35,438 bases of DNA from Muribaculaceae bacterium (GCA_029060725.1 JAIDTL010000085.1:1-35438); one strand, 5' to 3'; numbered from the stretch's first letter, positions 22,229 through 31,877 are shown. Made by a program: numbers and translations. Notes: a model not told the origin generated them from the letters alone.

Positions 22229-23467
22229 ATGGATGATAGGATTTTGCTAAGGATGTGCAAGATGTCGGGACATGAACTCCCTTTCATCCAAGAAGCTTTT
22301 GAAGGAGAATGGGTGGTACCGTTGGGTCCAAATGTCACCGGATTTGAAAAAGACCTTGAGAAATTTTTAGCTACCGACAAAAAAGTGGTAGCTTTATCGT
22401 CGGGCACTGCCGCCCTTCACTTGGGATTGTTGGGCCTTGGTGTCGAGCCGGGAGATGAGGTGATGGTGCAGTCGATGACTTTCAGCGCATCTGTCAATCC
22501 TGTCAGATATGTAGGAGCGATACCGGTGATGATAGATTCTGAATCCGAGTCTTGGAATATGGATCCCGCCTTGCTTGATGACGCTATCGCAGACAGAATC
22601 AAGAAGACCGGTAAAAAGCCCAAAGCGATTGTAGTGGTGTGTCTCTACGGAATGCCGGCAGACTACGACCGCATATTAGAAGTGGCAAGCAAATGGGATA
22701 TCCCTGTGCTTGAAGACGCGGCAGAAGCGTTTGGCTCATCTTTTGACGGACAGAAATGCGGCACATTCGGATCGTTTGGAGCGCTTTCTTTCAATGGCAA
22801 TAAAATGATAACAACTTCCGGTGGCGGTGCGCTTGTATGTCCGGATGATGAGTCTGCCAGAAAAACGATGTATTATGCCACTCAGGCAAGATTGGGATAT
22901 GCTTACTACCAGCATGAGGAAGTAGGCTACAATTATCGTATGAGCAATATTTCAGCCGGGATAGGACGTGGCCAAATGATGGTGGCAGATGAATATATAG
23001 CACATCACCGTCATCGTCAGCAATATTATAGGGAGCATCTTGATATTGAAGGCATATCGCTTCATGAAAATCCCGGTGTGAAATTTGACAGCAATTTCTG
23101 GCTCTGCACTGTGCTTATAGATGAGACCTTGAGAGTCAAGGGAGAAGATAAGGCATACTCTGCTGCCATAACATCTACAGTCGGGGGAGCTGGTGGGGTC
23201 ACAGGGATAGGAAATTCCATCCATACTGATTGCGAACCTAATCGTAACGTGGAGGCTCTTCGCCTTGGACTTGCAGAAAAACGCATTGAAAGTAGGCCGC
23301 TTTGGAAACCAATGCACAAGCAACCTGTCTTCTCCAAATATCCTTCATATATCAATGGAATATCAGAATCCCTATTCCATCGGGGACTATGCTTGCCCTC
23401 AGGCCCATACGTGACGGATAGGGATGCCGATCGTGTGATTGAAGCGATTAAATCTTTGATAATATAA
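22229..23467 (+). CDS. DegT/DnrJ/EryC1/StrS-family PLP-dependent sugar aminotransferase
   Basis: A 412-residue aspartate-aminotransferase-fold enzyme that makes amino sugars by transamination of keto nucleotide sugars. Motifs are LSSGTAALHLGLLGLGV (phosphate-binding SGT near 58-60), EDAAEAFGS (D163 contacting the PLP ring nitrogen) and SFNGNKMITTSGGG with K192 as the Schiff-base lysine. The conserved YNYRMSNISAGIGRGQM stretch follows. The sequence resembles PglE/PglC-type enzymes of UDP-linked bacillosamine or 4-amino sugar synthesis, but the exact substrate cannot be read. It starts 3 nt after the phosphatase, so the two are probably translated together. Its presence implies an amino sugar in the exported polysaccharide. 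Confidence 0.92.
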   Translation: MDDRILLRMCKMSGHELPFIQEAFEGEWVVPLGPNVTGFEKDLEKFLATDKKVVALSSGTAALHLGLLGLGVEPGDEVMVQSMTFSASVNPVRYVGAIPVMIDSESESWNMDPALLDDAIADRIKKTGKKPKAIVVVCLYGMPADYDRILEVASKWDIPVLEDAAEAFGSSFDGQKCGTFGSFGALSFNGNKMITTSGGGALVCPDDESARKTMYYATQARLGYAYYQHEEVGYNYRMSNISAGIGRGQMMVADEYIAHHRHRQQYYREHLDIEGISLHENPGVKFDSNFWLCTVLIDETLRVKGEDKAYSAAITSTVGGAGGVTGIGNSIHTDCEPNRNVEALRLGLAEKRIESRPLWKPMHKQPVFSKYPSYINGISESLFHRGLCLPSGPYVTDRDADRVIEAIKSLII

Positions 23468-23481
23468 GACTCCTCCACTTT

Positions 23482-24207
23482 ATGATAAATGCAGCTTTCG
23501 ACCGAAGCACCCTTCTATTGGGTGATGAAGTGATGTCGCGCATTTCAAAGGCAAAAGTCATTGTCTTTGGAATAGGAGGCGTTGGAAGTTGGGTGTGTGA
23601 GTGCCTTGTCAGGTCCGGAATTAAGCATATTGCCCTTGTGGATTCAGATAGGGTAGCTCCGACTAATATCAACCGCCAGATGCCTGCTACTGCCATGACG
23701 ATAGGAGAGGAGAAGACAGAGGCTGCAAAGCGCAGGCTTCTTGAAATCAATCCTGATGCCAAGGTTGAGACCTTCACACTTTTCTATGACGCAGATACTG
23801 CCCATATCTTCGACTTTTCAGAATATGATTACATTGTTGATGCCATAGATTCGCTGAAAGATAAGGCTTTGCTGATACTAAATGCTACGCGTAGCGGAAA
23901 AAAACTTTTCAGCAGTATGGGTGCCGCATTAAAGTTAGACCCTCAGAAGATAAAGGTAGGTGAGTTTTGGACTGTCAAAGGATGTCCGCTTGCAAGAGCC
24001 CTTCGCCAGAAATTTAAAAGAGACAAGCTTTTTCCTGCCAAAAAATTTCTTTGTGTATATTCTGATGAATTGCTTGAAAACAAGGGCGTGACTTCCGAAA
24101 CTTGTGAATATAAAGCTCGAATCAACGGGAGTCTTTGCCATATAACCGCGATATTCGGAATGACGATTGCCGGGGAAATCATTAAGGATATTGTCAAATC
24201 AGAATAA
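23482..24207 (+). CDS. tcdA: tRNA threonylcarbamoyladenosine dehydratase TcdA
   Basis: A 241-residue E1-like enzyme that cyclises t6A37 in ANN-decoding tRNAs to ct6A using ATP. The N-terminal FDRSTLLLGDE matches the usual start of the family. The nucleotide-binding loop GIGGVGSW (30-37) is followed by LVDSDRVAPTNINRQ with D54, N64, R65 and Q66. The pattern VDAIDSLKDKALL is also typical. The predicted protein lacks the two CxxC zinc sites of ubiquitin-like activating enzymes, as expected for TcdA/CsdL. It is in the same orientation as the polysaccharide genes around it, with short gaps of 14 and 23 nt, although its role in tRNA modification has no obvious link to them. Confidence 0.93.
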   Translation: MINAAFDRSTLLLGDEVMSRISKAKVIVFGIGGVGSWVCECLVRSGIKHIALVDSDRVAPTNINRQMPATAMTIGEEKTEAAKRRLLEINPDAKVETFTLFYDADTAHIFDFSEYDYIVDAIDSLKDKALLILNATRSGKKLFSSMGAALKLDPQKIKVGEFWTVKGCPLARALRQKFKRDKLFPAKKFLCVYSDELLENKGVTSETCEYKARINGSLCHITAIFGMTIAGEIIKDIVKSE

Positions 24208-24230
24208 GAAAAATATTGAAAATATAGACT

Positions 24231-25772
24231 ATGTCAAGAATTAAAATTAAACTCGTTTTGACGGCTATAGCAGCCATTGCTTGTCTGTCGCAGGCTGTAG
24301 CAGAAGTCCCGATAGAGTATTTTGTTTCTGTCACCGGGCAAGGGTCTTCCAAATCGTTGGCTCCCTATATGCTCGGGTCGTGGAATCAGGGTCGCTATGT
24401 AGAAGGATCAGGAATATGGCAAGAGGCTGGAATCTCTAAGCGGCTTGATATGTCCAGACGATTTAATTGGAGTGCCGGGGTCAGCTATATGGCGGGAATC
24501 GGTTCAAAGACCAGCCATGATCGCTGGAACGAGAATACGGAATCGTGGGAAACTCACGATTTTAGACGATCAGCATTTCGGCTGACTGAACTTTACGGAG
24601 AATTGAAGTATAGGGCTGTGTATCTTACGTTAGGAATGAAAAATACAAAGTCCAGAATCTTAGATGATCGTCTTTCCAGTGGAGATCTTGTCAGAAGCAA
24701 TAATGCAGCTCCAATACCCGGCGTGGCAGCAGGATTCCTTGACTTCCAAAATATCCCTTTCACCAATGGATGGGTCCAGATTGATGGGGAAATCATGTAT
24801 GGCAAAATGACCGACAACGGATTTAAGCAATCAGAGTTTAATTATTACACGGGAATCCAAGCTCTGAACCTTTACTATAATTATAAACGATGCTATTTCC
24901 GGACAAATCCGGATAAGAGATTTCATGTGACTGTCGGAATGCAGGCTGCCGCCATGTTTGGAGGCTCTTCATATACGTATAGGAAAGGACAACTGACAGA
25001 TACGGAACATCGTGGATTCAAATTTGCTGATTTGTTCAAGATGTTTTTCCCCATGGAAGGTGGAGAAGATTTTTATGCCGGCAATCATCTTGGCTCATGG
25101 GATCTGAAAGCCGTATATAGATTTCGGGATGAATCGCGCCTGAATGCATATTTCGAATGGCCTTGGGAAGATGGATCCGGCATAGGGAAGATGAATGGTT
25201 GGGATGGCCTCTGGGGATTGCAGTATGATTTTGCAAAAAATGGAATCGTGAATAAGGTAGCCGTAGAGTATCTTGACTTCACTAATCAATCCGGACCGAT
25301 CCATTTTGATCCGGAGGATAATCCGGACAGTCCTCTGACTGGGCATGCGCAAGGAGCCGACAGCTACTATAATAATGATTACTACGGGCCTTATTCATAT
25401 TATGGCATGAGTATTGGCACTCCTTTCCTTGTCTCCCCAATCTACAACTCGAATGGAATGCTTGCTTTCCTTCATAATCGTGCGCGTGGATTTCATGCTG
25501 CTATTGAAGGGACTCCAATCCCGCGTCTTTCATATCGCTTGATGGTAGGATATGAGACTGCAGGAGGATATGGCAGAGTGCCTGCGTATAAAAAGAGCAA
25601 TTCTACATCCGGGATGATTGAGGCAAAGTTCCAACCGTCTGTTAAGATTCCGGAATTTCAGATAGGTCTTAGGATGGCTTTTGACAAGGGAAGTCTTAGA
25701 GGCGACAATTTCGGAGCTCAATTGCAGATAGCTTATCACGGCATGTTTAATATAAAGAAATCGGGCAAATGA
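24231..25772 (+). CDS. Capsule assembly Wzi-family outer-membrane beta-barrel
   Basis: A 513-residue protein with a signal peptide (MSRIKIKLVLTAIAAIACLS, cleavage near AVA-E). The mature part is rich in alternating aromatic strands typical of an 18-stranded barrel. Wzi-family patterns include APYMLGSWNQGRY near 41-53, ELYGELKYRAVYLTLGMKN and FTNGWVQIDGEI. In E. coli, Wzi is a surface lectin that holds group 1 capsule on the outer membrane. Bacteroidetes homologues are longer, as here. It lies downstream of the export lipoprotein and overlaps the following small lipoprotein gene by four bases (ATGA), so the two products may act together at the surface. Confidence 0.87.
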   Translation: MSRIKIKLVLTAIAAIACLSQAVAEVPIEYFVSVTGQGSSKSLAPYMLGSWNQGRYVEGSGIWQEAGISKRLDMSRRFNWSAGVSYMAGIGSKTSHDRWNENTESWETHDFRRSAFRLTELYGELKYRAVYLTLGMKNTKSRILDDRLSSGDLVRSNNAAPIPGVAAGFLDFQNIPFTNGWVQIDGEIMYGKMTDNGFKQSEFNYYTGIQALNLYYNYKRCYFRTNPDKRFHVTVGMQAAAMFGGSSYTYRKGQLTDTEHRGFKFADLFKMFFPMEGGEDFYAGNHLGSWDLKAVYRFRDESRLNAYFEWPWEDGSGIGKMNGWDGLWGLQYDFAKNGIVNKVAVEYLDFTNQSGPIHFDPEDNPDSPLTGHAQGADSYYNNDYYGPYSYYGMSIGTPFLVSPIYNSNGMLAFLHNRARGFHAAIEGTPIPRLSYRLMVGYETAGGYGRVPAYKKSNSTSGMIEAKFQPSVKIPEFQIGLRMAFDKGSLRGDNFGAQLQIAYHGMFNIKKSGK

Positions 25773-26215
25773 AAAAATCTTATATCGCGATCATTGTAGC
25801 TGCTTTAGCCATGTTGTGTGGTTGCACTCAGAATAACGGGCATATAGGTCCGATTTTTGGTTCGTGGTCTCTCGTAGGAATTGAGGAAGAGGGGAAGGCG
25901 CTTCCTTTAGAAGGAGAGACTGTGTTTAGCTTTCAGAATGAAATTCTTCAGGTGATGCGTCTGGAGAGCGCCCAATATACTGAAGTGACCAAATATGGCA
26001 ATTTCACAATCTCTGACGATGTTCTGATACTTAAGTTTCAGAATCATCCTACCGAAAGTGGAAGCTATATGTATATGACACCTGACTGGATACATTTGCC
26101 TTTGGATGGCAATCCGATAAAATTTGATGTCAAGAAGCTTTCAGGGTCAGAAATGATATTGATATTGAATTCAGAAGAAAAGCCTCTGACTTATTCATTC
26201 AAGAAGACTTGGTGA
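25769..26215 (+). CDS. Small lipocalin-like lipoprotein
   Basis: A 148-residue lipoprotein with lipobox LCGC (C19). The mature chain has the lipocalin-like start GPIFGSWSLVGIEEEGKALPL, in which the GxW motif opens the first strand, followed by alternating strands ending in LTYSFKKTW. Such small Bacteroidetes lipoproteins are predicted eight-stranded calyx folds of unknown ligand. The start overlaps the wzi-like stop by four bases, which suggests a structural or assembly link to the Wzi protein. A terminator follows 22 nt after the stop. Confidence 0.72.
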   Translation: MKKSYIAIIVAALAMLCGCTQNNGHIGPIFGSWSLVGIEEEGKALPLEGETVFSFQNEILQVMRLESAQYTEVTKYGNFTISDDVLILKFQNHPTESGSYMYMTPDWIHLPLDGNPIKFDVKKLSGSEMILILNSEEKPLTYSFKKTW

Positions 26216-26237
26216 ATGAGGTAAAGATAAAATATTA

Positions 26238-26275
26238 AAGGTCCGTTTCCCTGTCGGAAGCGGACCTTATTTATT
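26238..26275. terminator. Bidirectional terminator between convergent genes
   Basis: AAGGTCCG and CGGACCTT form the base of a 13-pair stem that extends through TTTCC/GGAAG (one G-T pair) around a 5-nt loop, with AT-rich flanks on both sides. It separates the polysaccharide cluster from the minus-strand aldolase. Confidence 0.8.
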
Positions 26276-26300
26276 GCAGGATAAAAGTCTTGAAAATTAA

Positions 26301-27302
26301 TTATTCAGCCTTTCCATCAGAACCAAGCACGTTGAGGATCTTGTGCTTGTAGAGCTTCTCCATTTCGTCGCGAGCCGGTCCGAGATACTTGCGCGGGTCA
26401 AATTCACCCGGCTTTTCAGCGAGGACTTTGCGTACTGCAGCTGTCATAGCGAGACGGCTGTCAGAGTCGATATTGATCTTGCATACGTCCATCTTGGCAG
26501 CTTTGCGGAGCTCTTCTTCAGGAATTCCGATAGCGTCAGGAAGCTTACCACCGTATTCGTTGATGATATCTACATATTCCTGAGGCACAGAGCTTGAGCC
26601 GTGGAGAACGATTGGGAAGTCAGGAAGTTTCTTTTCTACAGCCTCAAGCACATTGAATGCCAATGGAGGGGGAACGAGGCGTCCTGTCTTCGGGTCGCGT
26701 GTACACTGTTCGGGAGTGAACTTGTAGGCACCGTGAGAAGTACCGATAGAGATAGCGAGGCTATCACACTGAGTGCGAGCTACGAATTCGATTACTTCTT
26801 CAGGGTCGGTGTATGTGTGATGGTCAGAGCTTACCTCGTCTTCAACGCCAGCGAGCACTCCGAGTTCACCTTCTACAGTCACATCATACTGATGAGCGTA
26901 GTCAACGACTTTCTTAGTGAGTTCGCAGTTTTCTTCAAAGCTTAGGTGGCTGCCGTCGATCATTACAGAAGAGAAGCCATTGTCGATGCAGTCCTTGCAA
27001 GTCTCGAATGTGTCACCATGGTCGAGGTGAAGCACGATTTCCGGCTTTTCCCAGCCAAGGCTCTTTGCATATTCTACAGCTCCCTGTGCCATATAGCGAA
27101 GGAGAGTTGGATTTGCATAGTTGCGTGCTCCCTTTGATACCTGTAGGATAACCGGGCTCTTAGTTTCTGCAGCAGCCTTAATGATGGCCTGAAGCTGCTC
27201 CATGTTGTTGAAGTTGAAGGCAGGGATTGCGTAGCCTCCGTGAACGGCCTTTGCAAACATCTCGCGAGTGTTGACAAGACCAAGTTTCTTATAATCTACC
27301 AT
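26301..27302 (-). CDS. fba: Class II fructose-1,6-bisphosphate aldolase
   Basis: A 333-residue cytoplasmic zinc-dependent TIM-barrel enzyme that cleaves fructose-1,6-bisphosphate into dihydroxyacetone phosphate and glyceraldehyde-3-phosphate. Motifs are YAIPAFNFNN near 24-33, the zinc/catalytic LHLDHGD (D94, H95), SVMIDGSH, VEGELGVLAGVED and the second metal region with ISIGTSHGAYK. The glycine-rich VLHGSSSVP and KINIDSDSRLA complete the active site. The length suits the longer class II subgroup found in Bacteroidetes. It is transcribed alone on the minus strand, divergent from nnr, with its own promoter in the shared intergenic region. The repeated Leu, Gly and Ala codons suggest high expression. 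Confidence 0.95.
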   Translation of the reverse strand: MVDYKKLGLVNTREMFAKAVHGGYAIPAFNFNNMEQLQAIIKAAAETKSPVILQVSKGARNYANPTLLRYMAQGAVEYAKSLGWEKPEIVLHLDHGDTFETCKDCIDNGFSSVMIDGSHLSFEENCELTKKVVDYAHQYDVTVEGELGVLAGVEDEVSSDHHTYTDPEEVIEFVARTQCDSLAISIGTSHGAYKFTPEQCTRDPKTGRLVPPPLAFNVLEAVEKKLPDFPIVLHGSSSVPQEYVDIINEYGGKLPDAIGIPEEELRKAAKMDVCKINIDSDSRLAMTAAVRKVLAEKPGEFDPRKYLGPARDEMEKLYKHKILNVLGSDGKAE

Positions 27303-27374
27303 TTTACCTAAAACATTTATTCGTTTCGAAGGGAATTTCTCTCCTTCTATACGAGGTTATCTAATAATAATGTG

Positions 27375-27382
27375 CAAATTTA
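27375..27382 (-). promoter_or_regulatory. -7 promoter element of the aldolase gene
   Basis: On the minus strand TAAATTTG matches TAnnTTTG exactly and would start transcription about 66 nt before the aldolase ATG. No good TTTG is found 19-21 nt upstream of it. Confidence 0.5.
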
Positions 27383-27412
27383 ACGATTATTTTTGAATCT
27401 TACACTATCCTT

Positions 27413-27444
27413 TTTGGAAAAATCGGCTTTTTTGGCTAAATTTG
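27413..27444 (+). promoter_or_regulatory. Promoter of nnr
   Basis: TTTG (27413-27416) and TAAATTTG (27437-27444) are both exact consensus matches separated by 20 nt, the textbook Bacteroidetes sigma arrangement. Transcription would start near 27451, about 48 nt before the ATG. Confidence 0.8.
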
Positions 27445-27498
27445 TAGTCGAAAAAGCAAAAATACTATTATTGAACATAAATGGCCTGAAGAATAGTT

Positions 27499-29040
27499 AT
27501 GAAAATTTTCAGTTCCAAAGTCATAAAAGACCTTGATGCAGCCACTTGTGAGGCTCAAGGCATCGACTCGCTCACTCTTATGGATAGAGCGGCTAATGCT
27601 GTGGTGAAAGAGATTCGCTCCCGTCGGTTTTTGCCGAGCAGTCGTTTTGTAGTTTTTGCCGGTCCGGGCAATAACGGTGGCGACGCATTGGCTGTAGCGA
27701 GGCTGCTTGCAGAAGCAGGATATGAAAACATTGAAGTATATCTCTTCAATGTCAGAGGGCAGCTTTCAGAAGAATGCGAAGCCCAGAAGCAGAAACTTAT
27801 AGAAGATGAGGTGAAGGTCAAATTCAATGAGATTACCCGGTCGTTTGTGCCTCCTCATCTTATTCCAACTGATATAATCATTGATGGTCTTTTCGGTGTG
27901 GGACTTCATGATCCTCTGACCGAGGGCTTTGCAGCTGTAGCTCGTCTGATCAATGAGTCAGGAGCATACGTCATCAGTATTGATATCCCATCGGGGCTTG
28001 CCGCAGAATGGAATGCCAATTTTCTCTTCCACAATATGGTGCATGCCAATCTGACACTTACTTTCCAATTCCCAAAACTTTCATTCTTTTTCAATGAGAA
28101 TGCGGACATAATTGGGGAATTAGTGGTGCTGGATATAGGCATAGACAGAAAGGCATTGAAGAATATGCCGTCAGAATGGCTTTATATTGAGGGGAGGACT
28201 ATCCATAAACTTTTACGTCAGAGAAATCCATTCAGTGCCAAGCGAGATTACGGATCTGTGATGATGTTTGCCGGGAGCTTAGGAATGATGGGAGCTGCTG
28301 TATTGAGCGCAAAGGCTGCTTTAAAGTCAGGTGCCGGTCTTGTTACAGTACACGCTCCTCGCACCGGTCTGGTCATCTTGCAGACTGCTGTGCCTGAAGC
28401 GATGTTCGAGCCTGACCGCAATGAGCGTGTGATAAGCGATATGAGCCTTCACCATACGCATCAGGCTGTGGCTGTCGGTCCCGGACTTGGCACAAATGAT
28501 TTGACAGTCAATGCGCTGGAGGCCCTTCTTAAGACGTGTAAGTCTCCTATGGTGCTTGATGCTGATGCCTTAAACTGTATTGTCAAGCGTCCTTCCTTGC
28601 TGTCGATGCTCCCTCCTCGCACCATAATCACTCCTCATATCGGAGAGTTTGACAGGCTTTTTGGCGATCAACCGACGTCTGAACAGCGTCTGAAAAAGGC
28701 TATAGAAGTGTCGAAACATTACGAAATAATCATAGTATTAAAAGGGCATTATACGATGATAGTGCGTCCAAATGGCACTCAATACGTCTATTTTAACTCT
28801 ACAGGAAATGCCGGAATGGCAACTGCAGGGGCTGGAGATGTCTTGACGGGTGTCATAGCGAGTTTCCTTGCGCAAGGAATCCAACCTGAAAATGCGGCAG
28901 CTCTCGGAGTCTTTATCCACGGTAAGGCTGGAGACATTGCTTCGGAGGAAATAGGAGAATATGGTGTCATAGCATCTGATATCTCGGATCGTCTTGGAAG
29001 AGCAATTAAGGATGTCATCGACCATAACCGTAAAAATTAA
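27499..29040 (+). CDS. nnr: Bifunctional NAD(P)H-hydrate repair enzyme (epimerase plus ADP-dependent dehydratase)
   Basis: A 513-residue fusion that repairs damaged NADH and NADPH. The N-terminal YjeF_N domain (about 1-215) interconverts R and S hydrates and shows GPGNNGGDAL (55-64), DIIIDGLFGVGL and ISIDIPSGL. The C-terminal ribokinase-like domain (about 225-513) removes water from the S hydrate using ADP, with VGPGLGTND, VLDADALN, THIGEF-like ITPHIGEF and the catalytic GAGDVLTG (444-451, D447). It appears full length and intact. It carries its own strong promoter and heads a same-strand run of genes with the DUF4831 protein and fumarase. The role is housekeeping, and no special regulation is visible. 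Confidence 0.95.
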   Translation: MKIFSSKVIKDLDAATCEAQGIDSLTLMDRAANAVVKEIRSRRFLPSSRFVVFAGPGNNGGDALAVARLLAEAGYENIEVYLFNVRGQLSEECEAQKQKLIEDEVKVKFNEITRSFVPPHLIPTDIIIDGLFGVGLHDPLTEGFAAVARLINESGAYVISIDIPSGLAAEWNANFLFHNMVHANLTLTFQFPKLSFFFNENADIIGELVVLDIGIDRKALKNMPSEWLYIEGRTIHKLLRQRNPFSAKRDYGSVMMFAGSLGMMGAAVLSAKAALKSGAGLVTVHAPRTGLVILQTAVPEAMFEPDRNERVISDMSLHHTHQAVAVGPGLGTNDLTVNALEALLKTCKSPMVLDADALNCIVKRPSLLSMLPPRTIITPHIGEFDRLFGDQPTSEQRLKKAIEVSKHYEIIIVLKGHYTMIVRPNGTQYVYFNSTGNAGMATAGAGDVLTGVIASFLAQGIQPENAAALGVFIHGKAGDIASEEIGEYGVIASDISDRLGRAIKDVIDHNRKN

Positions 29041-29060
29041 TTTTATTGACTATTCTATAT

Positions 29061-30134
29061 ATGAGAAAGATAATATTTAGCATGGCTTGCCTGATGGCCG
29101 CTTTTGCGACTGGCGCACAGTCTACCAAGGTGCTGACTGCCGAAAAAAGCAATGAGTACGGACTTGTCTACTCTTTGCCAACGACTGCATTGGAAGTGGA
29201 AGTGACCGCTACGCATCAGGTGGGGAAAAAAGGCCCGTATTATCTATATGCTAAAAAATCGATTGGGACCGACAAGGCTATTGCCGAAGATTATGAGAAG
29301 TGGGAGATAACGGATGTTAAAGTGACTCCGTATGGTGTGCCCGATGCCGGCACGCAATATCTGATGCAACTTCGTCCGGGAGCCTTGACTTCTATTACTG
29401 TCGATCCTAATGGAATGCTTTTGGCTATCAATAAGGAGGTAGAAGCCCCAAAACGCATTGTCGCTAATGGAGCGGGGACTGAAAAAGTGAAATGGCCTAC
29501 GGGTAATGAATATCTGGATTTTGTAGATGAAGATTTTGTGGCTTCAAAAAGCTCTGCAAAGCAAGCTCAGCTTCTTGCCGAGTCTCTGATGGAGGTGAGA
29601 GATGCCAAGCTTGCACTCACTCGTGGCACAGCCGACAATATGCCGGCAGATGGCAAACAGATGGAGCTTATGTTGGCATCTTTAGGAGAGCAGGAAGCTG
29701 CGCTCAATGCTGCATTTACAGGAACTCTCACTACTGAAACAGTAACACGTAAATTTACTTTTATTCCTGAAAAAGATGCCAAGGAGATACTCTTCCGTAT
29801 GTCTGATTTCGCCGGATTCGTAGATGCGGATGATCTTTCGGGAGATCCTGTATATATCCAGATTGAATCGGTCAATGAGGCTTCGCTTCCTCTTGACGCA
29901 AAGGGTGAGCCAAAGAAGCTTCCAAAGAATGCAGTCATTTATAATATTCCTGGAAGCGCACAGGTGTCAATCTCGCTTCTTGGAAAGAAATTGTATGACA
30001 AGGAGATCCAAATGTCGCAATTCGGCATGACTTTCGGACTTGACCCTCTTCTTTTCACAGATAAGAAAGAGCCCTCATTCGCAGTCTTCGATCCAATCAC
30101 GGGAGCGCTACTCGAAATTGGATCAGCGAAGTGA
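29061..30134 (+). CDS. DUF4831 family exported protein
   Basis: A 357-residue protein with a signal peptide (MRKIIFSMACLMAAFATGAQ, cleavage after GA or AQS). I chose the ATG at 29061; the frame is open from a TTG 15 nt upstream, but that would extend the signal peptide unusually. The N-terminal SNEYGLVYSLPTTALEVEVT and the FDPITGALLEIG end match the DUF4831 pattern of Bacteroidetes, a family without known biochemical function. Its predicted secondary structure is largely beta, with a long helix near 165-225. It follows nnr by 20 nt and probably shares its transcript. The stop codon overlaps the first A of a heptad array. Confidence 0.8.
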   Translation: MRKIIFSMACLMAAFATGAQSTKVLTAEKSNEYGLVYSLPTTALEVEVTATHQVGKKGPYYLYAKKSIGTDKAIAEDYEKWEITDVKVTPYGVPDAGTQYLMQLRPGALTSITVDPNGMLLAINKEVEAPKRIVANGAGTEKVKWPTGNEYLDFVDEDFVASKSSAKQAQLLAESLMEVRDAKLALTRGTADNMPADGKQMELMLASLGEQEAALNAAFTGTLTTETVTRKFTFIPEKDAKEILFRMSDFAGFVDADDLSGDPVYIQIESVNEASLPLDAKGEPKKLPKNAVIYNIPGSAQVSISLLGKKLYDKEIQMSQFGMTFGLDPLLFTDKKEPSFAVFDPITGALLEIGSAK

Positions 30135-30182
30135 ACGATCAACGATTAACGATCAACGATTAACGATTAACGATTAACGATA
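30134..30182. repeat. Heptad repeat (AACGATT)7 before the fumarase gene
   Basis: Seven uninterrupted 7-base units with sequence AACGATC or AACGATT (last AACGATA) begin at the stop of the DUF4831 gene and end 54 nt before the fumarase start. Confidence 0.9.
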
Positions 30183-30236
30183 AGAGATTAAGACCCAAAT
30201 AAAAAGTAAGTATATTAAACTCAAATATAAAAAACA

Positions 30237-31877
30237 ATGGCAACAAAACCCTTCCATTATCAGGAACCTTTTGAGCTTGGCCCTGACACAACAGAATATA
30301 AGCTCATCACAAAAGACTACGTCAAGACTGAAGACTGGAATGGCCATGAGATGCTCGTGGTAGACCCGGAAGCTCTGACCATAATCGCCAATGTGGCTTC
30401 TCATGACTGCTCTTTCATGCTTCGCAGAGAGCACAACGAGATGGTTGCGAAGATACTCCATGATCCTGAAGCTTCTGAGAATGATAAGTTCGTAGCTCTC
30501 ACCATGCTTCGCAATGCGGAAATTGCCGCAAAAGGAGTGCTTCCTTTCTGCCAGGATACCGGCACATCAATCTGTGCTGCTTACAAAGGCCAGCAAGTAT
30601 GGACAGGTTGCAATGATGAAGAGAAAATTTCGCTTGGTGTCTACAAGACTTACACCGAAAATAATCTCCGATACTCTCAGAATGCACCTTTGACTATGTA
30701 TGAGGAAGTCAACACAGGATGCAATCTTCCCGCACAGATTGATATCCATGCTACTGAAGGCAACGAATATAAATTCCTTTTTGTGGCTAAGGGTGGTGGC
30801 TCAGCCAACAAGACTTATCTCTATCAGGAGACTAAAGCTATCCTGAATAAGAAAACACTCGTGCCTTTCCTTATCGAGAAGATGAAGACTCTCGGCACAG
30901 CCGCTTGTCCTCCTTATCACATTGCATTTGTCATTGGCGGCACAAGTGCTGAGAAGAATCTTGAGGTAGTGAAGAAAGCTTCTGTGAAGTATTTCGACAA
31001 TCTGCCTACTACGGGCAATGAATATGGTCGTGCATTCCGTGATGTGGAGCTTGAAAAGGAACTTCTCGAAGCTGCACACAACATTGGTCTTGGTGCGCAA
31101 TTTGGTGGCAAGTATTTTGCTCATGACATTCGAGTGATCCGTCTGCCGCGACATGGTGCTTCTTGCCCTGTAGGTATGGGCGTAAGTTGCTCTGCCGACC
31201 GCAATGTGAAGGCTAAAATCAATAAGGATGGTCTTTGGATAGAGAAACTCGACGAGAATCCGGGTGAACTTATTCCGGTAGAACTTCGCCAAGCCGGCGA
31301 AGGCGAAGTGATCGAAATCGATCTCAACCGTCCGATGGAAGAGGTGCTGGCTGATCTCGACAAATATCCGGTTTCAACTCGCCTTTCTCTTAAGGGCACA
31401 ATCATCGTAGGCCGCGACATAGCTCACGCAAAGATTAAAGAACGTCTTGATGCGGGCGAACCGATGCCTGACTATCTGAAAGAGCATCCTATCTACTATG
31501 CTGGACCGGCTAAGAAACCCGAAGGACTTCCTTCAGGATCTTTTGGACCTACTACTGCCGGACGTATGGACTCATACGTAGATCAATTCCAAGCTGCCGG
31601 TGGGTCTATGATAATGATAGCTAAGGGCAATCGCTCTCAGCAAGTGACTGACGCTTGCAAGAAGCATGGTGGTTTCTATCTTGGCTCTATCGGTGGCCCG
31701 GCTGCTATACTTGCCAAGAATTCCATTAAGAATGTAGAGCTTCTTGAATATCCGGAACTCGGCATGGAGGCTATCTGGAAGATCGAGGTAGAGAACTTCC
31801 CTGCATTTATCCTTGTAGACAACAAGGGCAACGATTTCTTCAAGCAGATCAAGCCCCGCTGCCCAATGGGATGCTAA
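30237..31877 (+). CDS. Class I (4Fe-4S) fumarate hydratase
   Basis: A 546-residue oxygen-sensitive fumarase that interconverts fumarate and malate. The iron-sulfur ligands line up exactly with E. coli FumA numbering: C105 in [10 protein letters not shown]224 in TAACPPYH and C318 in GVSCSAD. The KGGGSANKT and [11 protein letters not shown] loops and the C-terminal [27 protein letters not shown] segments belong to the family. It is full length, with the alpha and beta regions fused as in FumA/FumB. In Bacteroidales this enzyme serves the reductive branch from malate to fumarate and succinate used in fermentation. It is preceded by a heptad repeat and followed by a small hairpin. Confidence 0.96.
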   Translation: MATKPFHYQEPFELGPDTTEYKLITKDYVKTEDWNGHEMLVVDPEALTIIANVASHDCSFMLRREHNEMVAKILHDPEASENDKFVALTMLRNAEIAAKGVLPFCQDTGTSICAAYKGQQVWTGCNDEEKISLGVYKTYTENNLRYSQNAPLTMYEEVNTGCNLPAQIDIHATEGNEYKFLFVAKGGGSANKTYLYQETKAILNKKTLVPFLIEKMKTLGTAACPPYHIAFVIGGTSAEKNLEVVKKASVKYFDNLPTTGNEYGRAFRDVELEKELLEAAHNIGLGAQFGGKYFAHDIRVIRLPRHGASCPVGMGVSCSADRNVKAKINKDGLWIEKLDENPGELIPVELRQAGEGEVIEIDLNRPMEEVLADLDKYPVSTRLSLKGTIIVGRDIAHAKIKERLDAGEPMPDYLKEHPIYYAGPAKKPEGLPSGSFGPTTAGRMDSYVDQFQAAGGSMIMIAKGNRSQQVTDACKKHGGFYLGSIGGPAAILAKNSIKNVELLEYPELGMEAIWKIEVENFPAFILVDNKGNDFFKQIKPRCPMGC

